Shown: positions 1 to 13,000, counted from the first letter of the stretch. The stretch: DNA of 64,000 nt from Adiantum capillus-veneris (GCA_014529385.2 CM043958.1:74209169-74273168); one strand, 5' to 3'. Notes: generated by a model from the sequence alone, not told the origin. Numbers and translations are program-made.

Positions 1-10
1 TAGGGACATA

Positions 11-335
11 TTTTTTGGACACCATTGATCAACTTTTGTCAAAATTGGACAACAAGGGGGCCGTACGGGGGTGGCAAGACGCCCACAACACATGGTGGTG
101 CCTAATGGGGATGGTCAATGTATAAAAAGGACTTATGGACCATGGTGCACATGTACGTAGGTAGCCATTTTGACCTGGTCAAAATGGATGTCAGTGCGTC
201 GTGGAGCATAGGTCCCTTTTTTGCATCGACCATCCACGTCAAGCACTACCATACATTGTGGGCATCTCACCACCTGCGTACGGTCCCTTGTTGCTTGGTT
301 TTGACAAAAGTTAACTAGGGGTGTCCCCCCAATCA
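11..335. mobile_element. Foldback / MITE-like palindromic element
   Basis: The two halves of this stretch are imperfect inverted copies of each other. They are centred on base 176, where 11 bases on each side (165-175 and 177-187) pair perfectly. Matching pairs further out include the ACTTTTGTCAAAA-type motif near 33-47 and its complement near 299-311, and CCGTACG near 61 and its complement near 276. The arms are about 160 bp, with scattered mismatches and small indels. No coding capacity belongs to it. The outer end lies close to the window start, so the true terminus and target duplication cannot be fixed. Confidence 0.7.
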
Positions 336-2879
336 CTAGGAGTGTGTGATCATAGTAGGGAGTTTAAATTAAATAAGTTGAGAAATATAAATACTAAAAT
401 AACACAATGTACACAATCAATGTTACAATTGCACCAAATGGTAGAGATTTGAGTCATTGATATTATGTGAAAGTATTACAAATCTCATAAAGAGAGGTTA
501 CATGAGAATTCACCCTTCATTTAGCAAATTGATTTCCAAGGATAAATCCATGGTTTTCAAAGTTACTCTCTTTGCATGCACCATACAGGAAATGCCATCC
601 TAGAACAATTGCACCAAAATGTCTTCAACAATGTCCTATAGATCCAATAAGCAGCACGTTGTATCAAGGTTAGAGAATCAATGTACTCAGCAATTATCTC
701 TCTCACCACCTGAGAGAAGGCCTCTTTCATTATGATCAACTCAGTGCTCTTTTGATACTTTTGAATCTCCCACAAAGCCATTGTTCCTGGCCTCCATTTC
801 CAATTTTTTGTGTGTTGGTGGTAGTGGAGGATTTGGTTTTTGGGCCAATCGAGGGGGGTCATTTTTATACTTTATCCTCGTCTCTTCCTAGGCCCGTTGC
901 TCTTCGGGTGTAAACTTGTTTTTCTTCTTCTTTGCACATAGTTTTTCTCTCTAAGGAATCTTTGAAAGCTTAGAGCTCCCAGCTTTTGCTTATTGGAAAG
1001 TTCAAGATCTTTTCTCTATCGCCTTCTTCTGTGACTTTGCTCGTGCTTATAAATTGGCCAAGTGGGCTCTCTCAGCCTCTACTCTCTCCCACTCCTCCTT
1101 GTCTTCTCTCTGCCTCCTGCTTTCTTTGTTCTTCTTTCTCAACTTCCTCTTTCTTTTTCCTCTCTTCATTTCTTTTCAATCTCTTAGCTTCTCGCTCTTT
1201 AAAAACAGGGTCATCTGGGATTAGCTTGATCACTTTTTTTTTAACCAATGGCCAAATTTCTACGATGTAGTTGCCATGGCTACTTGAGCACAAGGTACTG
1301 TGATGACAGACCAGACCTCTTGATTTAGAAATGGACCCCACTATTCTTCTTCAATCTAGCATGAGCTACAAGTTGTGGATTTACTGTGTTGTGAGTGGTG
1401 GTGATTGCATTGATGTGTGTAGTGGTTTGCTCTTGTGTATCGTCCATGCGGTGCAAGATATGAGTGTGTTCTCATTTGGGCTCGAGAGAATCTCCTATAA
1501 TAAATGAAAGTCGATTTGTGAGTTTTGACTTTTATAGTACTTAAAGTTTTTAAAAATTTTAAAAACTTAATAAAAATTCAAAAAAACTCCAAAAAAGACA
1601 AAACCTCATGCTCACGATCATTGATTGTGCTGCCAAAAAATCACTTGGCATCACAATACATATTTACAATAGAAATGGTTAGTATTAAAATTTTATAAGT
1701 TTTCTACCAACGATTGCCATTTTGTCACTTTATCTCCAACCATCACTGAAAACGATCTTTTGCACTCAAAGCATGATATGATTATGATCACCTCACATTA
1801 ATCACTTTTGATATTCTACATATCATACTTTTTTGCACTTTAGTTTTCTTCCTCTCTCTCCCCGCTAAAATATTGTAGAACCAATTGAACATCTCATATA
1901 GGGAATTGCTTCTTTTCCTTCCACCTCCATGACGCGTGTATGTGAAGTATACTGCTTTTGCTTGATAGTGTAAGCGCTCCATTCTTTGGCTCCTCTAGAT
2001 ACCCAATGAACCATAGGTGTTGATAAAAAATGCACCATGTACAAAAAGAATGTGCTGTAAAAAAAAATAGAACTTATTTCAAACACAGAAGCATTTTGAC
2101 TCTAGAGACTAAGTGTTCAATCCACCATGTAGGGTGAAGACATGTTAACGTGACAAGATTTTGGTTGTCCCCACAAACAGTGCTAGTTAGCACAAATTTG
2201 ACATATGATAAAACTAGTACAATAACATGAGCTAGATCTCTAAGATCTATTACATATGATATATTAATAGAAAGCTCTTGAAACAAGGAATCCAAATGTA
2301 CAAACTCCGACACATTTGGATATTATTTATTAAAATTTTATTGTGAGCGCAAGTTTTTTTAAGTGTGCTAACTTGAATATGCTAACTAGCAAAAACGCAT
2401 GTCACGTTAATATGTTTTTATCCTGTAACATTTTATGTGTGAGTCCCCCCCAGGCAATTTGGTATGTGAAACTATTGATTGCAAATTTCAAGGTGGAGAT
2501 CTCACCAGGGGTTAACTTTTCCTTTTCAAGCAGATGAAAGATATCATCAACATACTGTCACATATGAGCATGCTAAATTCCAAGGGCTGCTTTGTTACCT
2601 CTGTAGGTGATAATATCACACACCTTTTTTCACAATTGAAACTCATTGGGACTTTGGGAGTCAAAATAGTTTGAAAGAAAATGCCTTGATTTACTACCAC
2701 CCCTACGTATTTTATTAGGGTGATGTAGTGTAGTTCAAGATGCCTTCTTGTCCTTTGATAGCTCAACTGCACCACCATGGAGACCAACACTTGATATAAT
2801 AGCCTCAAGTTCTCTTATACACTATTCCCTTCTTTTTGCAAGCTCCAAATTCCAAGCATAATTAATATGCAGCATTAAC
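336..2879. other. Non-coding stretch, nothing recognised
   Basis: This is AT-rich sequence with a CT-rich patch around 1070-1200. Open frames are short and scattered on both strands, and none shows a domain or repeat that I recognise. It is probably decayed transposon or intergenic DNA. Confidence 0.4.
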
Positions 2880-4870
2880 AACTTGTCAAATTTGTAGATG
2901 GACATGAAGGATGCACACATGCACATTTACCATTGGAATTTGTAGAATAGGATCCCAATTTGGATCGTCCATGTCTTGATTAGGGGGTACATTTTGGTCA
3001 CAACTAAGGATACCTTGAAACCTTTGTTGTTGTGCTTTACTCACTCTTTGTGTAGTGGGCACATCTTTCACAGAGTTGACTACAACTTCTCCACCCTTTC
3101 CCATACCACCCTTTGACTTCTTGGCCTTTGCACCCTTGCCTTCATCTCCCATCAAGACTTTGTTGTGGTAGCCTCAAATGCATGGAAAGAGGGTCATTGC
3201 ACCTTGCTTGCACCCTAACATACACTTGAGAGTTTGAAAGTCTCTTGCCAAATTCCATTCAAGTTGGAACGTACCCAAACCTAAAACGTGCAATCTTTGT
3301 CCTTTTTATTGTTTCCAAATGACATCAACAATTGGCATGTGATTGAAATACCATTTCAAGGATGTGTGTCTCATGCGAGAGATGAAAAGCTGCCAGCCAC
3401 AAAATATTCTTCTTTGACTGAATCCCTAAACACATGTTTCCCTTCTCATTAGCATTTAGCTCAACATCAATGCCTACCAAGGCCCTATTCATCAATTTAA
3501 TGCTTATCCTTTTGAGATGTTGACCTTTGATAATCTGACACTCAACAAGCTTCATAAAAAATATAAATTTACCATCACACTCTTCTTGTGTCACCCCAAA
3601 GAATTTGATCATTGACTCCTAGAGCTTCAACAAGTCAACATACACACTATTGAACTTGTTGTAGAAAAAGTATTTGTTGTCTTCCAATGGCATGACATCC
3701 TACACATATTGAAATTCACCTAACAAGCTTGCAACATCATTATAGGTGCATTCTTTTGCAACGCTAACATTGTAAGGTGTTGGTAGTAACCTAAACTATC
3801 CCTTTTCCATATGTCCTAGCGTGATAATTATATACAAGGCTTTGTAAGCCTTGAAACCTATTATTTCATTGTCACACACCTCCATCATCTTCTGAGGTGA
3901 CACAATGTTATTTAATTCACTAAAATGCTTTTGCTGTCCAACATTGGATGGATCATTCAATAGCTCCGTCAAATCTTTTGGCTTGATGATATGCTACAGG
4001 AGAGTACGTCCTATTGTAAGCCTTGAAATGTATTCCTGCAGTGTCACACGCCTCCATCATCTTTTGAGGTGACACAATGTTCTTTAATTCACTAGAATTC
4101 TTTTTTCGTACAACTTTCACAATTCCAAAATTGGATGGATCATTCAATAGCTCCGTCAACTCCTTTGGCATTCTACAGGAGAGTATGTCCTATTGATTCA
4201 ACATCGAAATCAATTCCCATCATCATGCAAGCCAAATTCATACAGATTGAAATAAAGTTACAACAACATATCAAAAATCTAGCAAATCAAAATCTTGCAT
4301 TCTTACCCTTATCTAGTTTGACAGATATGTTTCTTTCAAGCTCCACCACTTGAAGATAGCATGGACATCACTTGTCTCTTGCGCTTTACGAATGTGGAAG
4401 TCAAGGGGAATGTGTGTGAGATGATCGATTCGATGGTGCATAATACGTGCAGTGTATTGTAGTTGAACATAATTGTCTAGCCGATGCTCTTGCTTCTTTT
4501 TCTGTCGCTCTACTTTTTTATTAAACTTTGCCATCTCATTGTTCAGCTACTTTGTCTTCTCATTGGCTTCCTCTCCGATTTAATGAATTCCCTTCCAGTA
4601 CTTCTCCTACAACAACAAATATGTAGCAAAAATATTTTCTTCCCTTTCATTGAAGAAAGTTGAATACAATCTCTAGCAATAGCCAAACAGTCCGTCTCTT
4701 CCATCTCCTATGAAACACAATGGCTCAATGAAATTCCAAAAGGGTGATGATGCATTGCTTAGAGGATCTCTCTGGTAAATATGGCCACCAACCCATAAGT
4801 TGATTTCCATACTCCCAATGTTTTGTAACTCATCTGCAACATTAGGATTGGATGTGCCAAGTTGCACAAT
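2880..4870 (-). pseudogene. Degenerate coding region of unknown family
   Basis: Several minus-strand open stretches (4867-4673, 4534-4313, 4171-3953, 3612-3325, 3155-2886) follow one another in the same direction and have protein-like composition. They include a charged lysine/glutamine-rich segment (around 4500), a segment with SPQKMMEACDTAG (around 4060) and a segment with RISIKLMNRALVGIDVE (around 3480). Stops and frame changes separate them, so no intact gene remains. I do not recognise the family; a DNA-transposon or retroelement origin is possible. A 172 bp tandem duplication (3842-4190) copies part of the coding-like region and adds to the disruption. Confidence 0.35.
3842..4190. repeat. 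172 bp tandem duplication
   Basis: The segment starting TTGTAAGCCTTGAAA at 3842 recurs at 4014. Both copies carry the 'CTCCATCATCTT' and 'ATTGGATGGATCATTC' blocks and finish in GTCCTATTG. The copies differ by substitutions and small indels, so the duplication is not recent. Confidence 0.75.
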
Positions 4871-5224
4871 TACGTACTCCTACTTCAAATCAACATTCAA
4901 TTGATAACAGTTTGGTTGTTAGTAATGTATTGCAATGGAAGGGGATTGAATGACATTTTTGTTATCTTATCAAGCAAATTAGAGAGAGAAGGTGTAATGA
5001 TGACTGCTACAAACATAGGATGTTGGCTATGGAGGGCAAAAACGGAGAGTACTCAGAGATATGAAAAAAACATTATGTTTTGGAGGGAAGAAAGAGAGGG
5101 AAGGTTGCTTAATCTCCTTTGAATTCAAATTTTTGATCATGAGTGTTTTAGAGAGAGAAATGATGTTGCACACAAAGGTAATGGAGTATCCCTTTTTTTC
5201 ACCTGGAGTTGGAGTGGGATAGTC

Positions 5225-5226
<2 letters not shown>

Positions 5227-5280
<54 letters not shown>

Positions 5281-5426
5281 GGGGGAGAGAGAAAGGCAAT
5301 AAAGGAAGAGAGAATGGGAGAGAGAGAGAGAGAAGATATGCAACCTTGGAGGATCTACACTTTTAGCCAAAAGTAGGTAGCAAAGAATGTCCCTTCAATG
5401 ATTGGGAGAGGGAAGTGACAAGAGAG

Positions 5427-5481
<55 letters not shown>
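5227..5481. repeat. Two long (GA)n microsatellites
   Basis: Nearly pure GA tracts occupy about 5227-5277 and 5427-5481, with GA-rich spacer between them. Long apparent Ser/Leu-rich open frames on the minus strand here are artefacts of the repeat. Confidence 0.95.
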
Positions 5482-5483
<2 letters not shown>

Positions 5484-6252
5484 GGCTCACATTTTAGAGA
5501 GAATGCAAGGAGATAATTTAAAAAATTTGCTTTTTTGGCAGAGAGAGGGATGAAAAGTGCTTCCTTTAATGACCTCTAAGTAAGAGAGAGTGGTTTCAAT
5601 GTAAGAGAAAGAGGACAGGGGTGGAAAAAAGGCATTTCAAAATTAAAAAATATATATTATAAAATTCAATCAATCACCTCTTTTTTGGGTTAAAACAGTC
5701 TATTTCAAAAACAAAATATAGGGATGACACTTCCAAAAGCCTAGCATAGGCCTTTTTGGACACTCGTTTAGGCTTGGTCAAACTTGGATTAAGCTTTAAA
5801 AATTTCTTAAACTGCCAAATAAAGAGGCCCTCCTATACTCCATTCACTTCCTAATGTTGAAAAATAATTTACAAATTGAATAGGAAAAGGGCTCCTTTTA
5901 TTGGTAGAAAATTCATAGCTAAGGGGTTTTATAAATAGTCCTTGAATGCACACGATATATAGGTTTTACTCCCCCCCCCCCGGGTCCCGCGAAACTCAGG
6001 CACCCATAGCAATGAAGAATTATAAATTAAACTTAAGCAAAATCTACTAATTATAAACAAAACTAACCTAAATGTAAAGAAATCGTAAACTTTCATTCTA
6101 AACTAGGTCTCTATCAACCCTAAGCCCTAACTACATTGGAATAAAATACCTCAAGCTACCTCTACCTCCTATTAACTAGCTATAGGTCTCTATCAACCCT
6201 AGGGGATGCAAGGGAGGAGGTGCACATGGATAAGATGCATAAGCAATCAGGT

Positions 6253-6294
<42 letters not shown>

Positions 6295-6690
6295 GAGGAG
6301 ATAGAGGAGAATCTCAATATTGATTGGGTTTTCTAGAGATTATATTAGTAGATGCAAAAAATATCATTGTTAAATTTTAAACTTAACTTAAACTAACCAT
6401 AAACCCTAACCTAATCCTAAATGAAACTTTTTTTTGCAAAATTCACAATGGTGAGTGGATTACAATATTAAAAAGAAAAAATTACAATTTCTTGCCATGC
6501 TCATGTCGAGCCACGACATCTTCAATAGACCATAGTTACATGGGTTGACAAGGGTGCCACCCCATGATAGAGATAGGGCCCACACCCTTACCCAAGTAAG
6601 TGATGGGTTAGTGAATGGAAAAGCGTACCCCCTAGTCACGAATGATTAGCGTTAAGCTATGGAGGGTGAAGCCTTAGCTTAACCATGGTG
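5482..6690. other. Non-coding AT-rich stretch
   Basis: No gene is recognised. The stretch includes a C homopolymer near 5971-5981, a (GA)n tract at 6255-6291, and a short direct repeat of 'GGTCTCTATCAACCCTA' near 6102 and 6185. Confidence 0.5.
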
Positions 6691-6738
6691 TTAGGGTTAG
6701 GGTTAGGATTAGGGAGATTAGGGTTAGCGTTAGGGTTA
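6691..6738. repeat. TTAGGG-type interstitial telomere-like patch
   Basis: About seven imperfect TTAGGG units occur in 48 bases, followed closely by a (GA)n tract at 6749-6783. The usual plant telomere unit is TTTAGGG, so this is either degenerate or a simple-sequence coincidence. It is far too short to be a telomere. Confidence 0.6.
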
Positions 6739-6745
6739 CACCAAG

Positions 6746-6786
<41 letters not shown>

Positions 6787-8158
6787 AGAAACAATTGATA
6801 AGAGTCAAAGTATAATTTATTTATTAGAAAATATCCTCTATGTAGACTTGGTGCTTTACAATCATTGGCTTAGATAGGTTTCATCCTCTTGCTATTGGAC
6901 CATGTCATCAATTATGCTTTCCTAGGTGGCTAGAGTGCTTTCCCATAGTGGTGTCACAAGATGGGCTTACCCTAACATATGCCCCCTTAAGCCAAACTTG
7001 GGGTTTACAAAGCTTTCATGTGTAGATGCACATCATTTTGGTAAGTGTCAAATGTAGCACCCATAATACAAAAGTGTCCTCCTTACAAAATTGTCAATTG
7101 GGTGTAAGACCAAAGTCACAACATCCTCCCAGAGAATTGTCAATTGGGTGTAGGATCAAAGAGTGCACCTCCCCTAGAGATTTGTAGGCAACTAGGTGGT
7201 AGCTCAAAATACAAATGTGGTGCTTTTAAATGGCCATGATGTCAAAAGGCCATATGCCATCTTCAAATTTTCAAATTTGGTTGTCGATGTCAAATTTTGC
7301 ATCATCTTCATCTTGTTGTTGTTGTTGTTGTTGTTGTTTGTCTTCTTTATCTTTATGTCATTATTGTCTTCTTGTTTTTTATCTTCATTGGTCCGTGGTA
7401 TTGAAGGTGCAACCATCAACACCACGGACCAAATTTTGCATCATCTTCATCTTGTCGTTGTCGTTTATCTTCTTTATCTTTATGTCATTATCATCTTCTT
7501 GGTTTTTATCTTCATTGGTCCGTGGTGGTTAAGGTGCAACCATCTTGGATAATGTTGTAATGCACACACACATATCATTTTGTGCACTTGTGTGTGCTCT
7601 CATGGTAAAGGGCGTTCTTACCATATACATAATGTATAGGTAGTGTCTAAACCCATGTGTGATTTTGTTCACAACTATTATATACATTTCATAAAGTGGG
7701 GATGCCTTGAGAAGGCTTGAAAAGAAATACTTATTGAAGCTTTGATGATTTTAGATCTATCGATGTTTGAATATTTACTTTGATGCTTTACCTTGACCTT
7801 GAAGGCATGCCAAAATAGCCTCTTTTAGGGCTTAATGAGCGAGGAAGAAAACGGTAACATTATGGAATTTTCGAGGTCATTTGGAGGGCCTTCTAAGAAA
7901 ATAATTTTTTTTTGCGTTCTTTCTCTAAAGAATTGGTGTGGTAAAAGAAAAGGTGTCCTCATCAACCCTTCAAAAAGCGTACTTCCAAGTGGATTCTATT
8001 CACAGATTCATAACCGTCGTGATGATTGAGGCAATGTCTCTTTTCAACTACATTGAATGCACCTTGTCATATTGGAGGGAGTTTCTTCTCCAAATGATGT
8101 ATGCACTAGGGACTAATGGTGTTCTTCTCTTTTGTGTCTTGATTTTCTTGCAGTATGT
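6739..8158. other. Non-coding stretch with short duplications
   Basis: A (GA)n tract opens the region at 6749-6783. 'AATTGTCAATTGGGTGTA' appears twice, near 7090 and 7135, as part of a short duplicated block. A 139 bp tandem duplication with a (TTG)n core lies at 7291-7545. No gene is recognised. Confidence 0.45.
7291..7545. repeat. 139 bp tandem duplication with (TTG)n
   Basis: The unit beginning CAAATTTTGCATCATCTTCA at 7291 recurs at 7430. Each copy runs through a TTG/TCG-rich tract to 'TTCATTGGTCCGTGGT' and 'AAGGTGCAACCAT'. Frames open across both copies reflect the repeat, not a gene. Confidence 0.8.
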
Positions 8159-9440
8159 ATTCATGGCTGCTTCCTCCACCCCCTCAAACCTCATCACCAA
8201 ACAACATAAATATCAGCTACACATTGACCTGGATCCTGAATATGAGCCATTCCGCAAACAAGTAAAACAAACAAAATAGTAACACCCACCAAGAAAGAAA
8301 GACTCAAAGTAGAGGGAGAAAAACACATAGATATATGGGACAAATGGCTCACTCTATCCTTCAAATCCTATGATCAACACCTCCCTGCATTTGAAAATCC
8401 CACTACTTTATTGATCTTTGCAGGTGATGGAGAGAATGGCTTTCTTGGCTGTCGCAAAGCTCTAATTGGGAAATAAATGTTTTATAAAATAATAGTTCAT
8501 CATCAAGCAAATGAGATTCTACAACTTTCTAATTTGCATTGCGAGAACTAGAAAACCATTTTGTATTGGACATAGGAAGTACATGTCTTGCAAGAAAAGG
8601 TGCGAACCTTCCAAACAAAAGATACAAACTTAGGTGCTCATGTGCAAAAGACGAAGCTACAGAATCTTGAAACCTTGAAGGTTGGCTCTAGTGGTCTTAA
8701 GAAAATAATCCAAGCATTAATGTGAGGATTGTGAAACTTCTAATTTATTTCATCTATACGTGGTTTTTTTCTCATGGTAGTTATGCTTTCTTTGTATAGA
8801 CATTCTATATATCCAGAGAAAGAAAACAAAAATCGGAAGGCCAATGTAGGAAAGCAGTTGAAGCCATTGATAAACTAGTGGTCTTGCAAAGGATATAATC
8901 CATGACAAAAAGGTTAAGTTTTATAGCGGGATGTTGTTGACCATTTTATTTCTAATATTATAGTGCCTACCAATGAAATACAAGGCACACTTGACTCCCT
9001 TTTCATGAGTAATTACTAAGAGGGGGTACTCAGCTATTCAACATTTTATCTCGTCCATGTTTGTGAAGAAGGGAATAAAGTCTAAACTTTTTCTAACAAC
9101 CGCAAGTGTTCAGAAAGAGAGACTTCAACTCAACCGTGCACATATAGAATTCATTGGAAGTCCATTACATATTGATGGTATTTATAGATCTCAAGGAACA
9201 ACTCTAACCTACATTGAGTACAACAATATCTTCATGGACCTCACTTTGTTGTAAACTAGAATAGTTGAGTTTTGCAATGTAACATTTCAAGAAATTGGTG
9301 GCGTTCTACAATTACTTTTGAAGATAGATGAGTGTGAGATTCTTAAAGAGAAAACGCTAGAGGGAGTCACAACAACATTGATGAATGCCCTAAGAAAGAA
9401 GACCATGATATTTGGTGCTCATAACTAACAAGTGGTTGTT
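8159..9440 (+). other. Unassigned coding-like stretch, broken
   Basis: Open segments in changing plus-strand frames have protein-like composition, for example the frame containing HIDIWDKWLTLSFKS near 8320 and IFAGDGENGFLGC near 8415, and another reading SPLHIDGIYRSQGTTLTY near 9150. Stops and frame changes intervene throughout. I recognise no domain. It may be an old transposon gene or a host pseudogene. Confidence 0.25.
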
Positions 9441-11067
9441 GCTGCTAGCACCCACATATCAAGGCAAAAGAGACTTGACCTTGTTGAGATTTCATAGAGA
9501 TTGGCCTTGCCAAATCATACATTAGATTGCCCAATCTAAAGGTAGATAGCTCAAGAAGCTTAGCTATCCAATTTCATCATACTACCAAACTCTACTTGAT
9601 CGAAGCAACATTTTATTATCAAGTTGACATGGTCAAGTAATTTTGCAAGATTGAAAAAGTTCATAATTAAGTTTAACTTGGCTATCACCTTGCTTGAATC
9701 ACTATTATGCCTTTCCTATGGATAAGGTTTTCACTGGTGTTGTCCCACTCTTGCACTTTGCCTTGTGAAACTCTATTACGGATAGCCTATACTTTTCTAG
9801 ATTTCCATCCAAGAAAACATTGTTGTCTTTGATAACTAGCTTGTCACTGGGAATTACCCCTTGGGTACGATCATTCACAAAGTTGAACATTAGGTTCAAC
9901 TCTTTCAGCTCTTCCTCCATCTATAGAACAGGCTTCAACAACCATAAAATAAAGTTTGCAAACTTAAAGCATACCTCAGGTGGCTAATTAATGTGCATGT
10001 CCAATCAAAAACTTAGCAATCATGCATGCTTGCAAATTCATGCAGATTAATGGAGGTTACCAAGTCAAATAACAGCCTTGCTATAATGACAATCAAACCA
10101 TGTCCAACAAGCTTAGACACACCCCTTGAGCAGTAAGAAATGCTCAAACTTGCATTTAGATTCACAATAAGGTGAATTCACCGACAAAAACAAAATGTAA
10201 ATGATTGCATCATCAAATTGAAGTTTAAACAATAACTTGAAAGTGAGTACCTGGTAGCTTGTCAAATGTTTCTTCCTATCCTTTACCCCTTTCAGCAAGT
10301 CTAGTAACATATCGTGCCAATCTCAAGCACTACTATGCTCTGGATTTTGCCCATCATGGGGAGAATTTGTGTTTTTTACAGAGACCAAGTCCAACTCAAT
10401 GATCGTTGTCTTCGTACCCATCCTTTGTTTGTGCTCATACTTAAATTGCACAAGTATGGAAAAACTTGTAACATAATCTTGCCGATTGGCCTTGCCATTG
10501 TAATAATCCAATGAATTGCAAGTAAGAAGAAAACTGAGAATTTATTTTCCAGATATTGTTGCTTGGGTCATATAATACATCTATTGCTTTTCAATAGATG
10601 TCCTACTTCTTGTTGTCGAGGGCCTTGCCCGATCCAAATCCATGGCAATATGTTTTATGTTTGAAACACAAAAAGAAGTACCTCATAGAGAGTTCCACTT
10701 CTAGAAGCGTAGAAGCTTTGCCAAATTTGCCACCAAATAAGGTTTGCAAGGAAGCCATTGCAACAAATATGCATGCCTTCATGCACAGTTTTCAAAAAGT
10801 TGTTGCAAAGTAGGTCTGTGTAGCCAATATCCATGCTCCTTGCTTATATATATATATATATATATAAGCTTAGAATATAATGGCCACAACAAGAGATTAA
10901 GAATCTATTTTGAGAGCTTCAACGAGTTGATTAACATAAAGCCTCATAGAGAGAGAAAACTTGAAGCTTACAAGAGAAATTTATCAAGATTAAGCATAAG
11001 GCATATCGATATGAGGAGCTATGGTGTCTTGAGAACGAGAGGAAAGAAAATAAATCTTATGGTATGA
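9441..11067. other. Non-coding stretch, nothing recognised
   Basis: Only short open frames are seen. The minus-strand frame at 9920-9705 is acidic/lysine-rich and cannot be assigned. A (TA)n tract lies at 10845-10866. Confidence 0.4.
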
Positions 11068-11252
11068 GAGTTTAAGGCTAGGGAGCTTAGGCTATGCGGG
11101 GCTAGACTATGGGAGCTTGGTTATGGTGAGCTCGATGGGAGTTTAAGGCTAGGGAGCTCAGGCTATGCGGGGCTAGACTATGGGAGCTTGGTTATGGTGA
11201 GCTTAGGCTATGCAGGGCTAGACTATGGGAGCTTGTTTATGGTGAGCTTGAT
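11068..11252. repeat. 71 bp tandem repeat, about 2.7 copies
   Basis: The unit starts GAGTTTAAGGCTAGGGAGCT at 11068 and again at 11139. A shortened third copy beginning at the 'AGGCTATGC' block follows near 11199. Copies are almost identical, which points to recent expansion. Confidence 0.85.
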
Positions 11253-11326
11253 GGATAAGTTCTATGGATCTTGAGGGAGGGCTAGAAAGAAGAGACTGAT
11301 TGATAAGAGCTATGGAGTTTAAGGCA

Positions 11327-11330
<4 letters not shown>

Positions 11331-11417
<87 letters not shown>
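11331..11417. repeat. (GA)n microsatellite, 87 bp
   Basis: This is an uninterrupted GA tract, among the longest in the window. The minus-strand open frame across it is a Ser-Leu artefact. Confidence 0.97.
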
Positions 11418-11420
<3 letters not shown>

Positions 11421-11964
11421 TTAGCTATAGGCTTAATGGATATCGGGATTGAGAGAGAACAAGAGAAAGAATAATTAGCTATGGCCGGAATGGAGATTGC
11501 TATGGAACTTGAGGGAGAATGAGAGAAATAAGATCCCTTAAAGTTTAAGCTTTCTGAGGGTATATATATGGGAGAGAGAGATCTTACCAAAAACTAGAGG
11601 GAGAGATTTCCCAACTTGACTTTCAGCTGCACCATGTGACAGCTCCCCCTTTGCATGCTTATTCTAAAATGCTATTATTGGCCTCAATGATAGCAAGCAT
11701 AGAAAAAGTCCCCTTGAGGACATGGCATGCAAAGTTGACACTTGCACATATTTTGGTGTTGAGATGATGCCAAATGGGGGGCGCTACATCTTGTAGAGCA
11801 TTTTTGCTTCTTTAGCAAAGCCATCCAAACATCACCCAGCTCATCACACAAGCTTCTCCTCTCCCCCCTCTTGTGTTGTTTCTCACTACCTCACACCATG
11901 CTTTTGTTATTTTTCATATTGCCTCTTCCTTAACTAAGCCTAGTGAGTGTCCATCCCTAAGTGT
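11418..11964. other. Non-coding spacer
   Basis: The stretch contains scattered GA-rich sequence, then ordinary AT-rich DNA. No gene or repeat is recognised. Confidence 0.5.
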
Positions 11965-12715
11965 TTATGGGCGTCTAAATTCCTTTGGCATCAAATCATA
12001 AGTATATATTAAAGCATCCCTAAGCACAAGATCCAAACTCACTCCATTGCCATGTTGGCCATATTTAACAACAAGGTTCTCCAAAAGACACCAACTCCTT
12101 AAGAACTCATTGTTCTTTCCAAAGTGCACCACATTTGTCATGATATTAACCACAACGGTCCCAAGAATAAATTTTTGCATACATGTTTATTGAGGCATTG
12201 CTAGGCACATCATCTTTCTCCTATAGCCCTCGATCGACATTTCTCATCATCAACATGTTCCAAGTGATGACATTTTGGATGGGAAGCCCATCAAAAAATT
12301 TATTTGCTTCCCATGGACACCACATAAGGCATATATTTTTACTAAAATCATTGTTGAGCACAACATTACCTTTACCAAATGCATCCCATTTGGCATAATA
12401 ATTGAAGCTCAAGTGATGATATTTTAGGCATATATTTTGACTAAAACAGTGTCGAGCACAACATTACCTTTAGCAATTGCATCCATTTGGCATAATTACT
12501 GACCAAAGCATTTTCAAAGATAGAATTTGGCATACATATTAGAAAAGACATCATCATACACATAGAAGCTCCTTAAGCACGCTTTGTGCTTTCAGAAGTA
12601 TCTCGTACTTAGCATAGTTATAGACCAAAGCAATGCCATTCTCCACACTTGGCCCACATACCGACCAAGGCGAAGCCAAGGATAACTTTACCTACCTTCA
12701 CAAAAGGTATCCCCT
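11965..12715 (-). pseudogene. Probable PPR-protein relic
   Basis: Read on the minus strand in shifting frames, this region gives segments typical of plant pentatricopeptide-repeat proteins. These are ALVGMWAKCGE (around 12650, like ALVDMYAKCG), ENALVSNYAKW (around 12515), ANKFFDGLPIQNVITWNM (around 12290, like the A-x-x-x-FD-x-P-x-x-NVV-WN motif) and LVVKYGQHGNG (around 12050, like the YGQHG motif). PPR proteins bind organellar RNA. Stops, frameshifts and a 98 bp internal duplication (unit starts near 12329 and 12426) exclude function. The call rests on motif resemblance only. Confidence 0.5.
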
Positions 12716-12912
12716 ACTCTTGGATGAGACTTGATTTGCATCTTTTTATCCTATTTCCCATCGTGGAAGAGGAGCAACATGAAAATACTAAAAAATTGTA
12801 CATGGTCACACCAGTGGGCCCTTACAAGCGCTGAATTTTTCAAAGCATTGAAATGTGTTGAAGAGAGAGGATCAGGGTGTGGAAAACTACAGGAAGAGTG
12901 CTAGCTTGGGAA

Positions 12913-12948
<36 letters not shown>

Positions 12949-12949
12949 T

Positions 12950-13000
<51 letters not shown>

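Noticed and set aside
5027-5370. Ser/Leu-rich open frames on the minus strand
   Set aside because: They are translations of (GA)n microsatellites, as are similar frames at 11282-11590 and 25730-26292.
6691-6738. Genuine telomere or telomere-healing site
   Set aside because: It has only about seven imperfect units with ordinary sequence on both sides.
7196-7552. 118 aa hydrophobic frame as a membrane protein
   Set aside because: The hydrophobic runs come from a (TTG)n/TTC-rich 139 bp tandem duplication.
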